From Blepharisma japonicum (Eukaryota > Ciliophora > Heterotrichea > Heterotrichida > Blepharismidae), in contig CATKHK010000080.1 in the NCBI GenBank assembly GCA_949751835.1, positions 1-64,000 of the forward strand: 64,000 nt of DNA, written 5' to 3'. Below are positions 1 to 9,504 of the stretch, piece after piece. Position 1 is the stretch's first letter; each line of letters begins with the position of its first letter. Made by a program: the position numbers and the translations under genes. A model generated the notes under the pieces. It was given only the letters and a program-made list of their open reading frames with translations. It did not search any database and was not told the origin of the DNA.

Positions 1-85
1 ACCCTAACACCCTAACACCCTAACACCCTAACACCCTAACACCCTAACACCCTAACACCCTAACACCCTAACACCCTAACACCCT
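1..85. repeat. Telomere, CCCTAACA repeats
   Basis: Ten full tandem copies of CCCTAACA occupy 2-81, preceded by a single A and followed by a partial CCCT. The run starts at the first base and is a perfect repeat, so it is a chromosome end with the C-rich strand shown 5'->3'. This unit is the telomere repeat known from heterotrich ciliates (Stentor, Blepharisma). The junction with unique sequence is at about 86. Confidence 0.97.
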
Positions 86-1099
86 TATTAACAACATAAA
101 ATTTATTTATAGAAATATTAATCATCATGAAAATGGTTGATTATATTAAAATATTCTATATTATATATGGTGTTAAAAATAATTAATCTTTTATATTTTT
201 ATTTGGGATTATCTCTTGAATGAATAGGAGTTAAAAGAAATCTTCAAATTTTTTTAAATCTTGAAGAGAGCGATAAATTGACAAAAAAAACACAGCAAAA
301 ATATAAATTCCAAAATCAATTAGTAGACTTTATAAATATATAATAAAATTATTTTATCAAATCTTATAATATAATTGTTTTACGTTTATAAGTTATATAA
401 TTAAGAATTTTTGCTAAATATAGCTTTTATCTATTAACTCCTATTTTTCAAACAAAATCTGATAAACCTCGCTATATTACAAATGTTTTGGATATAATAA
501 ATATGATAACATAATAAAAGAAATTTAATAATTATAGCAGATTCTTGGGGATTTTTATTAAAAATTAAGAAAAGGTGTAATTATTTTAAAATTGTTAAAT
601 AGGAATGGATATATATTTTCCAGATTATAAATAGAAAGTACAATTTTTTAATAATTATATCTTAAGGCATTTATTAATTATTAGAAATTCAAGTAAATAA
701 ATTCAACGCTCATTAAATCTATTTAAGTTAATAATAGCATATATATATAAATTTCTAAATATCATACGCTATTATTCCTTCTTAAATATCAAAAAATAAT
801 ATTATAACTAATAATTTAAAGCAACACTATAAAATCTTGATAAAAATTTTTATAATAGTCCATTGATATGTTATAGTATCTAAAATCCTTTACTTTATAG
901 CTTAGTTTCAAAATTAAAAAATCATATAATTTTTTATTATATTAAAAAATTCGGTTTAATTGAAAAGGGAACAATGCTTTTGTTTAAAAACATTTTATAA
1001 ATTTTAACTAATTAGAAAATATAAATTAGATGTAAAATTTTATTAATATTTTTAATTACTATTAAATTAATGTATTTTTTATATTTAAAAATTAATTAA

Positions 1100-1330
1100 A
1101 ATCTTATAAGCATTAAATCTCGCGTTTATTATTACAGCTGGAATAGAAGTATTAGCATTACGGCATTTTGTCAGTATGCCGATAAGCTCGTCTCTTTATA
1201 TTGCAAAAGAGCTTTAGAAAATGAGCCTTTAATGCTTCATACACATTGGACAAACTTATACTTTCTATAAGTAGTCATATACACTTAATGGCAGTCAAAA
1301 AAATTGCACTTGATGTCTTGGCATACACTC
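1100..1330 (+). pseudogene. Possible decayed coding remnant
   Basis: One frame is open from 1100 to a TAA at 1268-1270 and encodes a varied, protein-like stretch of about 56 residues. A second short protein-like stretch (starting MAVKKIALD) follows in another frame. Neither matches a family I recognise. The region stands out from the very AT-rich sequence on either side. This is a weak call that rests on composition and amino-acid variety only. Confidence 0.25.
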
Positions 1331-1533
1331 AGAGACAGTTTCTTTGCGACTAAAGGCTATTAATTTTTATAATACCTAATTTTTCATTAAATATTTATTT
1401 TTGAAGTGTTTATTCTAATTTAATTTCGAAACATATGGTTTCTGTAGTTTGATAGTTAGTTTGTTCAATCTGACATATGAAATAGTATCTTCAAAAAAGT
1501 CAAAAGGTATTTTAAATGCCTTTAATAAAATCT

Positions 1534-1731
1534 CTATGATTTAAGTCTAATTCAAAATAAAACTTCTAGCGTGACAATTCCTCCCCTCTGTCAGTAAATA
1601 ATATTATTGAAAAAACCATTTTTTGAGCAAAAATCCTCCTCCTTGTGAAGAGAACAAAATTTTTGTTTGAAGAAGGGGGGAGATGATTTATTAACTCATT
1701 CACCGTCCTTGATTGAATCGCTCCTCATCAT
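1534..1731 (-). pseudogene. Short ORF or decayed fragment, 65 codons, UGA as Trp
   Basis: With UGA read as Trp, the minus strand is open from ATG (1729-1731) to TAG (1534-1536). The frame stays open for a stretch upstream of the ATG as well, before meeting TAA. The peptide is varied, with three UGA tryptophans and a GGIVTLEV stretch. A similar peptide, GGIITLKV, is encoded on the plus strand at 2061-2085, and most codon differences between the two are conservative. No family is recognised. It could be a small gene or a remnant of a subtelomeric repeat family. Confidence 0.25.
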
Positions 1732-1838
1732 TCGGCCAAAACAATTTTGGAAATAAATTATATAGAATATATTTATATATAATTTTTATTGTTTTTACAA
1801 CACAAATCACGAATTTCATTAGTTAAATTTGAATCAAA

Positions 1839-1991
1839 ATGGCGGACTCGCTATTTACCAAAAATAAATGAATCAAGGCTTTTCGAACGTTGCCCAAAAG
1901 CACACCTACTGCGCGAGGATAAACTCATGAGAAACGCCACATGGTAAAATCTCTGCTGTCTGATAATCCATCGTTAAATCAGGCAAATTAA
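1839..1991 (+). pseudogene. Possible decayed gene fragment
   Basis: From ATG at 1839 the frame runs 27 codons (with UGA as Trp) to TAA at 1920-1922. It then continues as another 22 protein-like codons to TAA at 1989-1991. The residues are rich in Lys, Arg and His, unlike random AT-rich translation. No 15-nt intron of the type used elsewhere in the window removes either TAA. I do not recognise a family; a transposase-like origin is possible but unsupported. Confidence 0.25.
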
Positions 1992-2430
1992 AATGGTTCA
2001 CATTATGAAAATAGAGCATGACACTAAAAAATTGTAAATGCAAAGGTGCAACTTACCGAAAGGAGGAATTATAACTCTTAAAGTATAGTTCCTATAAATA
2101 TACTATGCAAATCTCTTATAGAATCCTGATTTAAATTTAAAAATCTGTTATATATTTTCTCATATGAAACAGGTAGGATTTGATATATTAACCCTATTTG
2201 GCTCGCCAAATTACCGAAGTTATAGAGTTCTATTTTGCATTGTTTCAACTATTAATTGAGAGATTTCAAAGAAGAAATTAGAAATATCCTTAAATTGTTA
2301 ATAGGCTTTTTATTACTATAATTATCATCTTAGCATGGTACAACCAAAATCTCCAAATCACTGTTTTTCGACTGTCTTAAGCGTCATAAATCTTATTAAA
2401 AAATTACTCATTTTTATTTTATTTTTAGTT

Positions 2431-3516
2431 TTATATAATGAAATACTCTTTTTTCGCTTGGTAATAACCTGCCAAAAATGTTTGTTGGACACAGTCTTCA
2501 GCATCGACAAGCAGTGGATACAACTGATAAGACAGTGAATAATACATGAAATCAATATAATCTCTCTTCCCCCAATAATCTTGTATACATGCACTATTAA
2601 ATCTGCGATTTGTATTGCATTTTTCAATGCCAGTGCTCTGGATCCATTTTACTAAAGATTTCATAGCTTTTTGGGCTAAATTGTCTCCAGGGAACAAGCT
2701 GCAATAGCTTTGGGCATCTTTATTATAGCCACAAAGACACTGTCCAACTAATTGGCTCTGTTTAAAATAAGTATCTTGAGTTGATAAACAGTCAAACCCG
2801 CTTTGGCATTTATTAGGCAATGTCGGTGACTTCACAGGGTTCATACATTCATATACACTTCCATACGCTTGACAAATACCTGAGTTGCACAAAAAATTAA
2901 TATTTACTGCCGAGCATTCTCCAACTGGAAAGTGATTACTTATTGAAAAATAAGGATAGCACGCACTGTGTTGAGATGGGTTATCAAATGATGGGTTACA
3001 TCCTGCTCCATTTACGCAATCATTATCTGTTGAACACCCTACTCCTCCAACTGGCAGTTGTGGCTGGCAAGTTTGATTGAGACATCGTAATCCTGGGTTA
3101 CAATCATCATGGGTTTGACAGCTTTCATTTAATTCTGAGCCTTGACAAACTCCATTCAAACAGCCATGAACAGCATGAGAGCTGCAATCTTCTGTATATG
3201 AACATTTTTCTCCAGGCCAAGCAGTATGCAAAGGAGCTGTAGGAGACCTAATACATGTAGAATTTCCTATAAAAGATGTATAGCAAAAAGGTGCCTTTAC
3301 AGACTGACATTTGTGGGCATAAAATACAGGCTGTTCTCCTGAATTATCATAAAAAGCACAAGTAGTATTAGTAAATTGCATTGAAGAAGGCTTGCAGGTG
3401 TAATTTGCACATTGAAGGCCTTCATCTTTTAATACAGGCTCAAAGAAGCCAAACCCAACGCAAAGCAGTGAGCAGAAAATAATTAAATGCTCAACAACCA
3501 TTTTATTAATTATCAA
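2431..3516 (-). CDS. Secreted cysteine-rich protein
   Basis: A 361-residue protein with a hydrophobic N-terminal segment (about residues 7-24) that looks like a signal peptide. It is followed by a Cys-rich body and has no later membrane segment, so it is probably secreted or held at the surface or in a secretory granule. Around residues 105-185 the pattern C-x3-DC with later CxxxxC pairs occurs three times (near CSYTEDC, CQTHDDC, CSTDNDC), which suggests small disulphide modules. A second Met at residue 6 (3501) gives a tidier signal peptide and may be the real start. It is the first intact gene from the telomere and is transcribed toward it. Function unknown; this type of Cys-rich protein is common in ciliates. 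Confidence 0.8.
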   Translation of the reverse strand: MIINKMVVEHLIIFCSLLCVGFGFFEPVLKDEGLQCANYTCKPSSMQFTNTTCAFYDNSGEQPVFYAHKCQSVKAPFCYTSFIGNSTCIRSPTAPLHTAWPGEKCSYTEDCSSHAVHGCLNGVCQGSELNESCQTHDDCNPGLRCLNQTCQPQLPVGGVGCSTDNDCVNGAGCNPSFDNPSQHSACYPYFSISNHFPVGECSAVNINFLCNSGICQAYGSVYECMNPVKSPTLPNKCQSGFDCLSTQDTYFKQSQLVGQCLCGYNKDAQSYCSLFPGDNLAQKAMKSLVKWIQSTGIEKCNTNRRFNSACIQDYWGKRDYIDFMYYSLSYQLYPLLVDAEDCVQQTFLAGYYQAKKEYFII

Positions 3517-3530
3517 CGTTACTTATCGCT

Positions 3531-4523
3531 TTACGATATGTCTGAAGACCCAGAATAATTGGTTTTTATTGGTGAGTGCTCTTTTTCAATCACAGGCTCT
3601 TTAATAATCTCTTTGGATTTAATCAGCTTTAATTTTGGTACAGAATCTTTATTATACTCTGTAGGCAAAATGCTTTTTTCTATTGTTTCAGGTTTTTGCA
3701 TTTTATTTTTCACTTCAGTGTTGTAAATATAACTAACAGGAACACCGTGCAGGTTTAAAGCTTGGATTAGTTTTTCGTATTGTTTGTCTCTTTTCATCAT
3801 TTTATTTAACTTTGATTCTAACTCAGTTATTTTTTTACCTAAAGTGGCGTTTTCCCTCACAATTCTTTCAGGCAACGCAAATTTTGAGTCATTTTTGTGG
3901 GCTGAAATATCATTTCTATATGCTAAAATCTGCTGGTTTAATTTTTCATTTAAATCATTGATTTGTTCCATTTGGTCTTCAATACTTATTTCTTTTTCAT
4001 CAATATATGCCTCGTACCCTGATTTTATGCTTCCAAGAACTGCTGATAAAGGTTCTAACCTTGATATCAGCTCTGTGAACGTTTTTTTGCATTCTTGATA
4101 CCATTTTTTCGAACTAACTGGAGCTGTGCTTAGTTGAGAATTAAGTTCTTCATGATATTTATTGTTCAGTCTCAATAATCCTGTATATGAAAACATTTCG
4201 TCAGGGTCAGGCAGCGCTTCACCATTGATATAAATAGTGGGCGAACAAGAATCAAGACTTTTATTCCTCTTGAAACTTTTATTAGAAAGTGCACTATTTG
4301 TGCTTTGTCTACGGTATGGAGGGTTTGTGAGAATTTTCAATTTCTTATTGTCACTTGTAATAAGTCGACTGTTATAAGGCGAAGTACTCCGGGTCCTTGA
4401 CGATTGGTTATAGACTGAAAATTTGGGACTTTCTGCTATACTTGACCGTGAAATGAAAATTTTTTTGGAGTCTTTTACTGGTGTAAAATATTTCGGTGAA
4501 GATGAAGATTTCGCTTTAAACAT
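3531..4523 (-). CDS. Coiled-coil protein, TSNAXIP1-like (paralog of 19608-20636)
   Basis: A 330-residue protein. Residues 1-90 are Ser/Arg/Lys-rich and probably disordered. A short motif SPTIYIN follows near residue 93, and the rest is helical and coiled-coil (about 130-280). The segment around residues 145-175 (TFTELISRLEPL...IKSGYEAYI) resembles the N-terminal domain of translin-associated factor X-interacting protein 1, a ciliary/testis coiled-coil family; this is inference from the pattern. The gene at 19608-20636 has the same order: basic N-terminus, SPTICIN, then a similar helical domain. Only 15 bp separate this ATG from the stop of the Zim17 gene upstream, and the two share a reading frame. 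Confidence 0.75.
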   Translation of the reverse strand: MFKAKSSSSPKYFTPVKDSKKIFISRSSIAESPKFSVYNQSSRTRSTSPYNSRLITSDNKKLKILTNPPYRRQSTNSALSNKSFKRNKSLDSCSPTIYINGEALPDPDEMFSYTGLLRLNNKYHEELNSQLSTAPVSSKKWYQECKKTFTELISRLEPLSAVLGSIKSGYEAYIDEKEISIEDQMEQINDLNEKLNQQILAYRNDISAHKNDSKFALPERIVRENATLGKKITELESKLNKMMKRDKQYEKLIQALNLHGVPVSYIYNTEVKNKMQKPETIEKSILPTEYNKDSVPKLKLIKSKEIIKEPVIEKEHSPIKTNYSGSSDIS

Positions 4524-4538
4524 TTTAATTGGTAAAAA

Positions 4539-4895
4539 TTAGTTGCTATTAATAAACTCTAAGACTTCTGATTGGTTTTCAATTCTTCGAACACTTTTCC
4601 CTTTTTCACGCATAATATCTTCGATTGTGGTGCTTTTGTCGTTGAATCAGCCAAGGTGATCAGCTACAAGATGGTGAACGTGGCAGCCGTCACATTGGAC
4701 GATTACTACACCTGTGCTGTATGCATCTTTTGAAAATGTTTTTGCACTTCGGGTTTTGCATACATTACAATTGAAAAACATAGCATAAAGACCGGATTTT
4801 GAATTTTTTATGCCTGGGAGTTGAAGTAATAGTGATAGATTCTCTGAATTGAGAGAAGAAAATCTTCGTAAAAGTCCTGCTAGTCTTGATACCAT
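4539..4895 (-). CDS. DNL-type zinc finger protein, Zim17/Tim15/HEP (mitochondrial Hsp70 escort)
   Basis: A 118-residue protein once UGA (in LGWF) is read as Trp. Two CxxC pairs (Cys43/46 and Cys68/71) flank the core, followed by HHLVADHLGWF, which matches the DNL zinc-finger family. These proteins bind mitochondrial or plastid Hsp70 and keep it soluble and active during matrix import and folding. The N-terminal 40 residues contain Arg, Ser and Leu and few acids, which fits a mitochondrial presequence. The family's eponymous Asp-Asn-Leu is Asp-His-Leu here. The UGA tryptophan sits exactly where the family has a conserved Trp, so the TGA is not the stop; the gene ends at TAA 4539-4541. Confidence 0.93.
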
Positions 4896-5301
4896 TTATA
4901 AGGTATCAGGCATTTTGATATTTAATATGAAAATTTGTGAGTTTAAATGCCAGATTATTTCTTGGTATATAATTACTCTTTTTCGCTAAGAATTTTGCAA
5001 TCCAAATAAGTTAAACAGCTTAATCAATTTAGAGAGGATATTACGGTTATCATTTCCTAACAGCCTTTAAGCTTAGCCCTTTGTTGTTTTAGGATTGATT
5101 TGATAAGTATAGATTTTGAAGATACAAAAATTTATTAATAAAATCCAATAAACATAAAATAATTAATTATGAAGTCCTTAGAAAAATAAAATTTATACAA
5201 GTGTAAAAAATTAGATATCTTTAATAAATACTTATTTCTATGAAACTTCCTTTTGAAAATTTAACCATTTCATTTTTATAAAGATGTTTCATAATTTATA
5301 A
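4896..5301. other. Divergent intergenic region
   Basis: 406 bp of AT-rich sequence between two divergently transcribed genes (Zim17 to the left, coiled-coil gene to the right). It presumably holds both promoters. I see no conserved element, ORF or RNA gene in it. Confidence 0.5.
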
Positions 5302-6438
5302 ATGATCGATTTTTCAAATACATTTAATACTTTACCAACAAGTGAAAGCTTGGCACAAAGAAAAGCCACAAAATTGAGCTTTATTAAGAAAGAAAACGAA
5401 GAATTAAAGAGATATGCTTTGGAAGTTAAAAGCTCTGTGATAAACTATAAAGGAATAATCTCTGAGTTAATATCTGAAAAAACCTGCGTTGAAAATAGTA
5501 ATAGGGATGAGACTCAATCTATAATTTCCAATAGGATCAGTGATATGCTTTTATCAGAAAAAAAAGAGCTTGAGAAGAGGATCAGAAAAGCCAGAAAAGA
5601 TATTGCTCAGTCTCTAGAAAAAGCGAAAGAAAGTGAAAAAATGGCAGATTATTGATTAAAAAAAGAAGAGAACTTGATTAGAAGCTATGAATTTAAGATA
5701 AATGGGTGTTTAGTTATGTCTACAGAAAAAGAAAAAATTATTGATAATGAAGTCGCTAAGAGAAATGAAATGGAAAAAAATTTAAACGAGTTCTTCTCAA
5801 TGAGAGAAAATGAAATAACAAAAGAGGAACAAAGAGCTTTATTAACAAGAAAAATTGAAGAATACTGTAAAATAATCAACAAATTTAATAAAAACTATGA
5901 AAAGGTAAAATTAGACTGCGAGACTTTAGAAGAGAGAAATGAAAAGCTTTATGAAGAGTATAAAGACATGAGAAATTTATTATACTTAAATTCGAAAAAT
6001 GACATTTTGATGCCCCGATTATCAATCCAGCCGAAAATGGATCTCCAAAAGAGGAGAAATTTGAATTTAGAGCAAATAGTCTGCGAAGAAAAATCTTCTA
6101 AAGAAATAAAGTCAAAATATGAGCTTGAGCTGAAAAAAACCCTAGAAAATCTAAGCAAAAAATTATTGAGCCAGCAATTAAAGCTTCAATCAGTTTCAGA
6201 AGAAATTTCAAGGCAGCAAGCAAAAAGAGAGGGGCTTCTAAATGATCAAAAGCATCTACAAGAAGCAAAAAAAGCATATAATGTTGAGACTTCCTATTGC
6301 TCTGATGCTAATAAAGAGAACCAATATCCTATTTTGTTTTCATCAAAAATGAACTATGAGAGCTTCCAATACGATGAAACAGAGAAAACGTGTAATAACC
6401 AAAGCATTCTTGGTGAGTTAGGTGAAATATCAATTTAA
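5302..6438 (+). CDS. Coiled-coil protein of unknown function
   Basis: A 378-residue protein when TGA at 5653-5655 is read as Trp; the frame on both sides is continuous and of the same character. It is rich in Lys and Glu with long heptad-like stretches (about residues 25-115 and 125-320). No catalytic motif, membrane segment or signal peptide is visible. A TAA lies in frame immediately upstream of the ATG, which fixes the start. It is probably a cytoskeletal or ciliary structural protein, by composition only. The next gene (6466-7008) lies 27 bp downstream in the same frame, separated from it only by this gene's TAA. Confidence 0.75.
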
Positions 6439-6465
6439 TATAAAATTTTCTCATTAAAATTTATA

Positions 6466-7008
6466 ATGAATCCAATTAGTGGCTGTTTATTTTACCAATA
6501 CAATAACTCCTCTCGATCTCGAGGCAATCGAACTCCAGATCCTTTTCGCCATTGCGAAGATACATATCGAGTTATAAGCCCAGATCCTGCAAGTAGTTTT
6601 TATTTGCCTGAAAAAGAACGTTTTATGACAAACTTTGCAGAAATTGATAGGAGAAGGAGAGAAGAAGAAATGCATCGAAGAAATTATGTTGATTATAAAA
6701 GAAGAGAATTTAATGCAAATAAAGAAATTTTCAGATGGAAAAATATTTTTGACAACCAGATAACGCAAAAAATAAAGTTGGAAAAAAGGAGACTGGAATT
6801 AAATCAAGGCCAAAAAAATAATTTAAATGATTCTTACAATCCAATAACATCTGAGTATTATAATACTCAGCAAGGGATGAAGTTAAAGGGAATAGATGAA
6901 AAGAAAAGAGCCAGGGATAATTTTAGATTGAAGCATATCGATTCAAAAATGAACTCTCCATATAATGTGATTAATGGTATTCCAAGATTATCTATAAAAG
7001 AGCAATAA
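6466..7008 (+). CDS. Charged protein of unknown function
   Basis: A 180-residue, highly charged protein. The first 60 residues are Ser/Pro/Arg-rich. Residues 55-115 form a basic helical segment (RRRREEEMHRR and similar). A later part contains YNPIT, EYYNTQQG and SPYNVINGI, which look like short linear motifs. No known domain is recognised. It may be a small basal-body or axonemal protein, but that is a guess from composition. It starts 27 bp after the preceding coiled-coil gene and converges on the Got1-like gene, with 146 bp between stops. Confidence 0.7.
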   Translation: MNPISGCLFYQYNNSSRSRGNRTPDPFRHCEDTYRVISPDPASSFYLPEKERFMTNFAEIDRRRREEEMHRRNYVDYKRREFNANKEIFRWKNIFDNQITQKIKLEKRRLELNQGQKNNLNDSYNPITSEYYNTQQGMKLKGIDEKKRARDNFRLKHIDSKMNSPYNVINGIPRLSIKEQ

Positions 7009-7154
7009 TTAAAATTTTTAATCTACTTGCAAAATTGCATCATTCTTGTTGGATTCTTGAGTTTTTAACTTTAAACCCAAATTTTAATTAATTTATAAAT
7101 TTAGCAATTAACCTTTCTTTACTTTAAAATTTATTTTTTCATCAAGAGTGTGTA

Positions 7155-7580
7155 TTAAACTGATGCTATTTTCCCTTGCCCTGATATTTTGCCTATAAAT
7201 TCATGTATGGACGGTGAATTGCATATATAAGGTCCAATTCCAGGGATATATTTTGATGACGAATAAAGCTGAGGAAGAAAATCTCTGAATAAGTAGAAAA
7301 ATCCAAATAATTGAATTAATGTTCCAAAAATAGTCCAATTGCACAGAATTAGGAACAATCCTATGAAACAGCATGCTGAGCCTTTAAATTTTGAAGGCTT
7401 GAAGAAAAATAATGCCAAAGTAGATGCTCCAGCTATATAGCATGTGCCAGCAGTAAAGAGTAAATTCCCCAAGATAAGTAAAAAGCGATCAAACCTCAGT
7501 ATCAGGCCTAAAAAGTAACAAATGAGTCCAGCAAGAGTCAAAATTGAGCCTCCGCTTTTCTTGGAGCTACTTAAATACAT
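7155..7580 (-). CDS. Got1-family vesicle transport membrane protein
   Basis: A 141-residue protein with four closely spaced hydrophobic segments (about residues 10-30, 33-55, 65-85, 88-108). It carries family features: LGLILRFDRFLLILGNLLF early, a basic FKGS loop, GFFYLFRDFLP, and a PGIGP tail. Got1/GOLT1 proteins sit in Golgi and ER membranes and support vesicle docking or fusion. An upstream ATG at 7634 would add 18 residues, but those are translated AT-rich leader. The ATG at 7580 gives the usual short polar N-terminus (MYLSSSKKSGG) and is preferred. Confidence 0.88.
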   Translation of the reverse strand: MYLSSSKKSGGSILTLAGLICYFLGLILRFDRFLLILGNLLFTAGTCYIAGASTLALFFFKPSKFKGSACCFIGLFLILCNWTIFGTLIQLFGFFYLFRDFLPQLYSSSKYIPGIGPYICNSPSIHEFIGKISGQGKIASV

Positions 7581-8034
7581 ATTTAATAAGCCTATACAAT
7601 ATTTAAAGTATATATATATAATTAATTGCAGCACCTAAATTAGCATCTTATAATATTGAGGTAGCTTTGATTTATTATTTTAAATGCTAAAAGTGAAAAA
7701 TATCTTAATAGATTCTACTTCTATTTACTTATTAATTAAGATTTTAAGTCAAGATTGGTTTTTTCCCGAATTTATAAAAATGTATCAAAAAGGAGAAAAG
7801 TCAAAAGAGGTTTTTAAAGGAATTTTGCAATAATCAGAAAGCAAGGCTAAAAGTTCTTTAAGAAATGTAAGGTCTCCAATTTATTTATGGAAAAAAATGA
7901 GGATTTTATCTTTGAATCTATTATGGAATTCACTCAATTACATTCTTGCAATTTTATCGTAAATATAGCATTTAGTCAATGACCCCATATTATTAGGCAT
8001 ATTTGTCTACCAAGAAAAACATTTTATAATTAAA
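7581..8034. other. Divergent intergenic region
   Basis: 454 bp (7581-8034) between Got1 and the divergent gene at 8035. It is AT-rich with no open frame of note on either strand and no recognisable RNA gene. It should contain the two promoters. Confidence 0.45.
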
Positions 8035-9216
8035 ATGAGTTGATACTTAATCGATGTCTTATCATCATCTGTAAATCTTGATGATATCCCTAGGGGTTCA
8101 AATATCATTCTTATTGTTCCTGATACATTCAGGCCAAGTCGAGAAATTGAATCTCGGTTTACGCTTTGTCAAAGTATCGAAACATTAACTGGAAGCTCAG
8201 TTTACTTAAGGGTTTCAAGTGAGTTCGAGAGAGGTATTATTATAGGCCTAATCTTAGGCCGCTGGCCTGATACAGAGCTACTCACCTCAAGAAATAACAT
8301 TATCCAGAAAATATCTCAGAGAATAAATGTGCAGAAATACAGAGAAGTCAGCCCACAAGTTTACAGCACAGAAACATATGCAAGCACTGAAGCCTCATCA
8401 ACATATGCGAGCAGCTTTACGAGCAGCCCTCGGGAAGAGAGAAAAGCTCCGTTTTCACCTCAAAAACCTGTTGTAGCTCCACAACTTACAGCACAGGATA
8501 GGCATTTAGACAACCTTTACTATGAAGTTCTCAACAAATTTTACGAAAAATTTTTAATAGAGGTTGATCTAAGAGCCCCAAAAATAAAGTCAGTCAAAGC
8601 TCAATTGAAAAATTTTGCTGACGGAGCCCTTGTTTCAGTGAAAAAGAAAGCAGCACCTGGACTTAGTGATGCCTTACCTGGAAGTTTAGAACTCTCTGAG
8701 ATGGTTTACGAAGATTTAAGAAATCACAGAATATTTGATGAATTAGGAATGAGTGTTGCTTATAACGATTCATTGATAAATGAGTATTTCGGAAGAGAAA
8801 AAACACGAGAGTTTAAGCCTATGTATAAGGAAGCCAGAAACCAGAAGCCTCCATCACCTCCACCTCCTCCACTTCCTCCACCTCCTCCATCTCCTCCGCA
8901 GCCTATTTTTGATAGGCAGAAAGCCCTTGATTCTGCATTTAAATCAATATGAAAAATCATATCAACTGATACATTCGAACAAAGTCCTGAGGATATAGGA
9001 GATCTTGTAGCTATAATTAGCGAGAGATTTGATGAAAAGCAAGCAGAAGAGCCTGAACTGTATCCAAGCATAATCAAAGAGGATTTGATTAAAAGAGGAA
9101 TCAAAATGCTATTTTCATTTGATGTCATTTCTCTTCTATCAAATAGTACGAAGACTCCTGAATTCATTACAGAAAACTATATGACAAATCGTAAAGAAAA
9201 GATTTTAACTCAATAA
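8035..9216 (+). CDS. Unknown protein with a polyproline segment
   Basis: A 393-residue protein using UGA as Trp at codon 3 and at 8950-8952. An in-frame TAA just before the ATG fixes the start. Residues 1-100 form a compact-looking domain with hydrophobic strands (SNIILIVPDTF, RGIIIGLILGRWP). Residues 105-145 are Ser/Thr-rich linker. Residues 150-260 are helical. A Pro-rich run of about 20 residues follows near 270-290, then a helical C-terminal domain. The polyproline could bind profilin, SH3 or WW partners, as in known families, but no partner domain is evident. I do not recognise the family. Confidence 0.75.
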
Positions 9217-9504
9217 CATATTTACTAAAATCTGAATTTTAAAATAAAACTAAGATTTAAATTATCCACAAATCTCAATTGAGCATGGACCTTATGCAAT
9301 ATGACACCTAAGTTATGAGTAAAGCTATTATCGTCTGGCAGTACTTTGTTATCTAGATATTTAGCGATTTACGTTCAGATTCATTAAAACTAAGAAATAT
9401 ATATTTATTTGATTTTAAAATTTTAATCCTAGTTTTAAAAAAGCTAAATTATAATAATTTAGCAGCTGGAATTAGTAAATATATATTAATTATAAATTGA
9501 ATTG

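Larger units (their letters stand above)
86..2430. other. Subtelomeric AT-rich region without an intact gene
   Basis: About 2.3 kb between the telomere and the first gene. Bases 86-1090 are very AT-rich and show no coding signal. From about 1100 to 2090 the base composition rises and short protein-like patches appear on both strands (1100-1330, 1534-1731, 1839-1991, 2036-2085). They are interrupted by TAA or TAG or by frame changes, so they look like decayed genes. I saw no tRNA-like or rRNA-like sequence here. Confidence 0.6.

Noticed and set aside
8850-8905. Pro-rich triplet repeat as a microsatellite of interest
   Set aside because: It is coding polyproline in an intact gene; nothing beyond a low-complexity linker.
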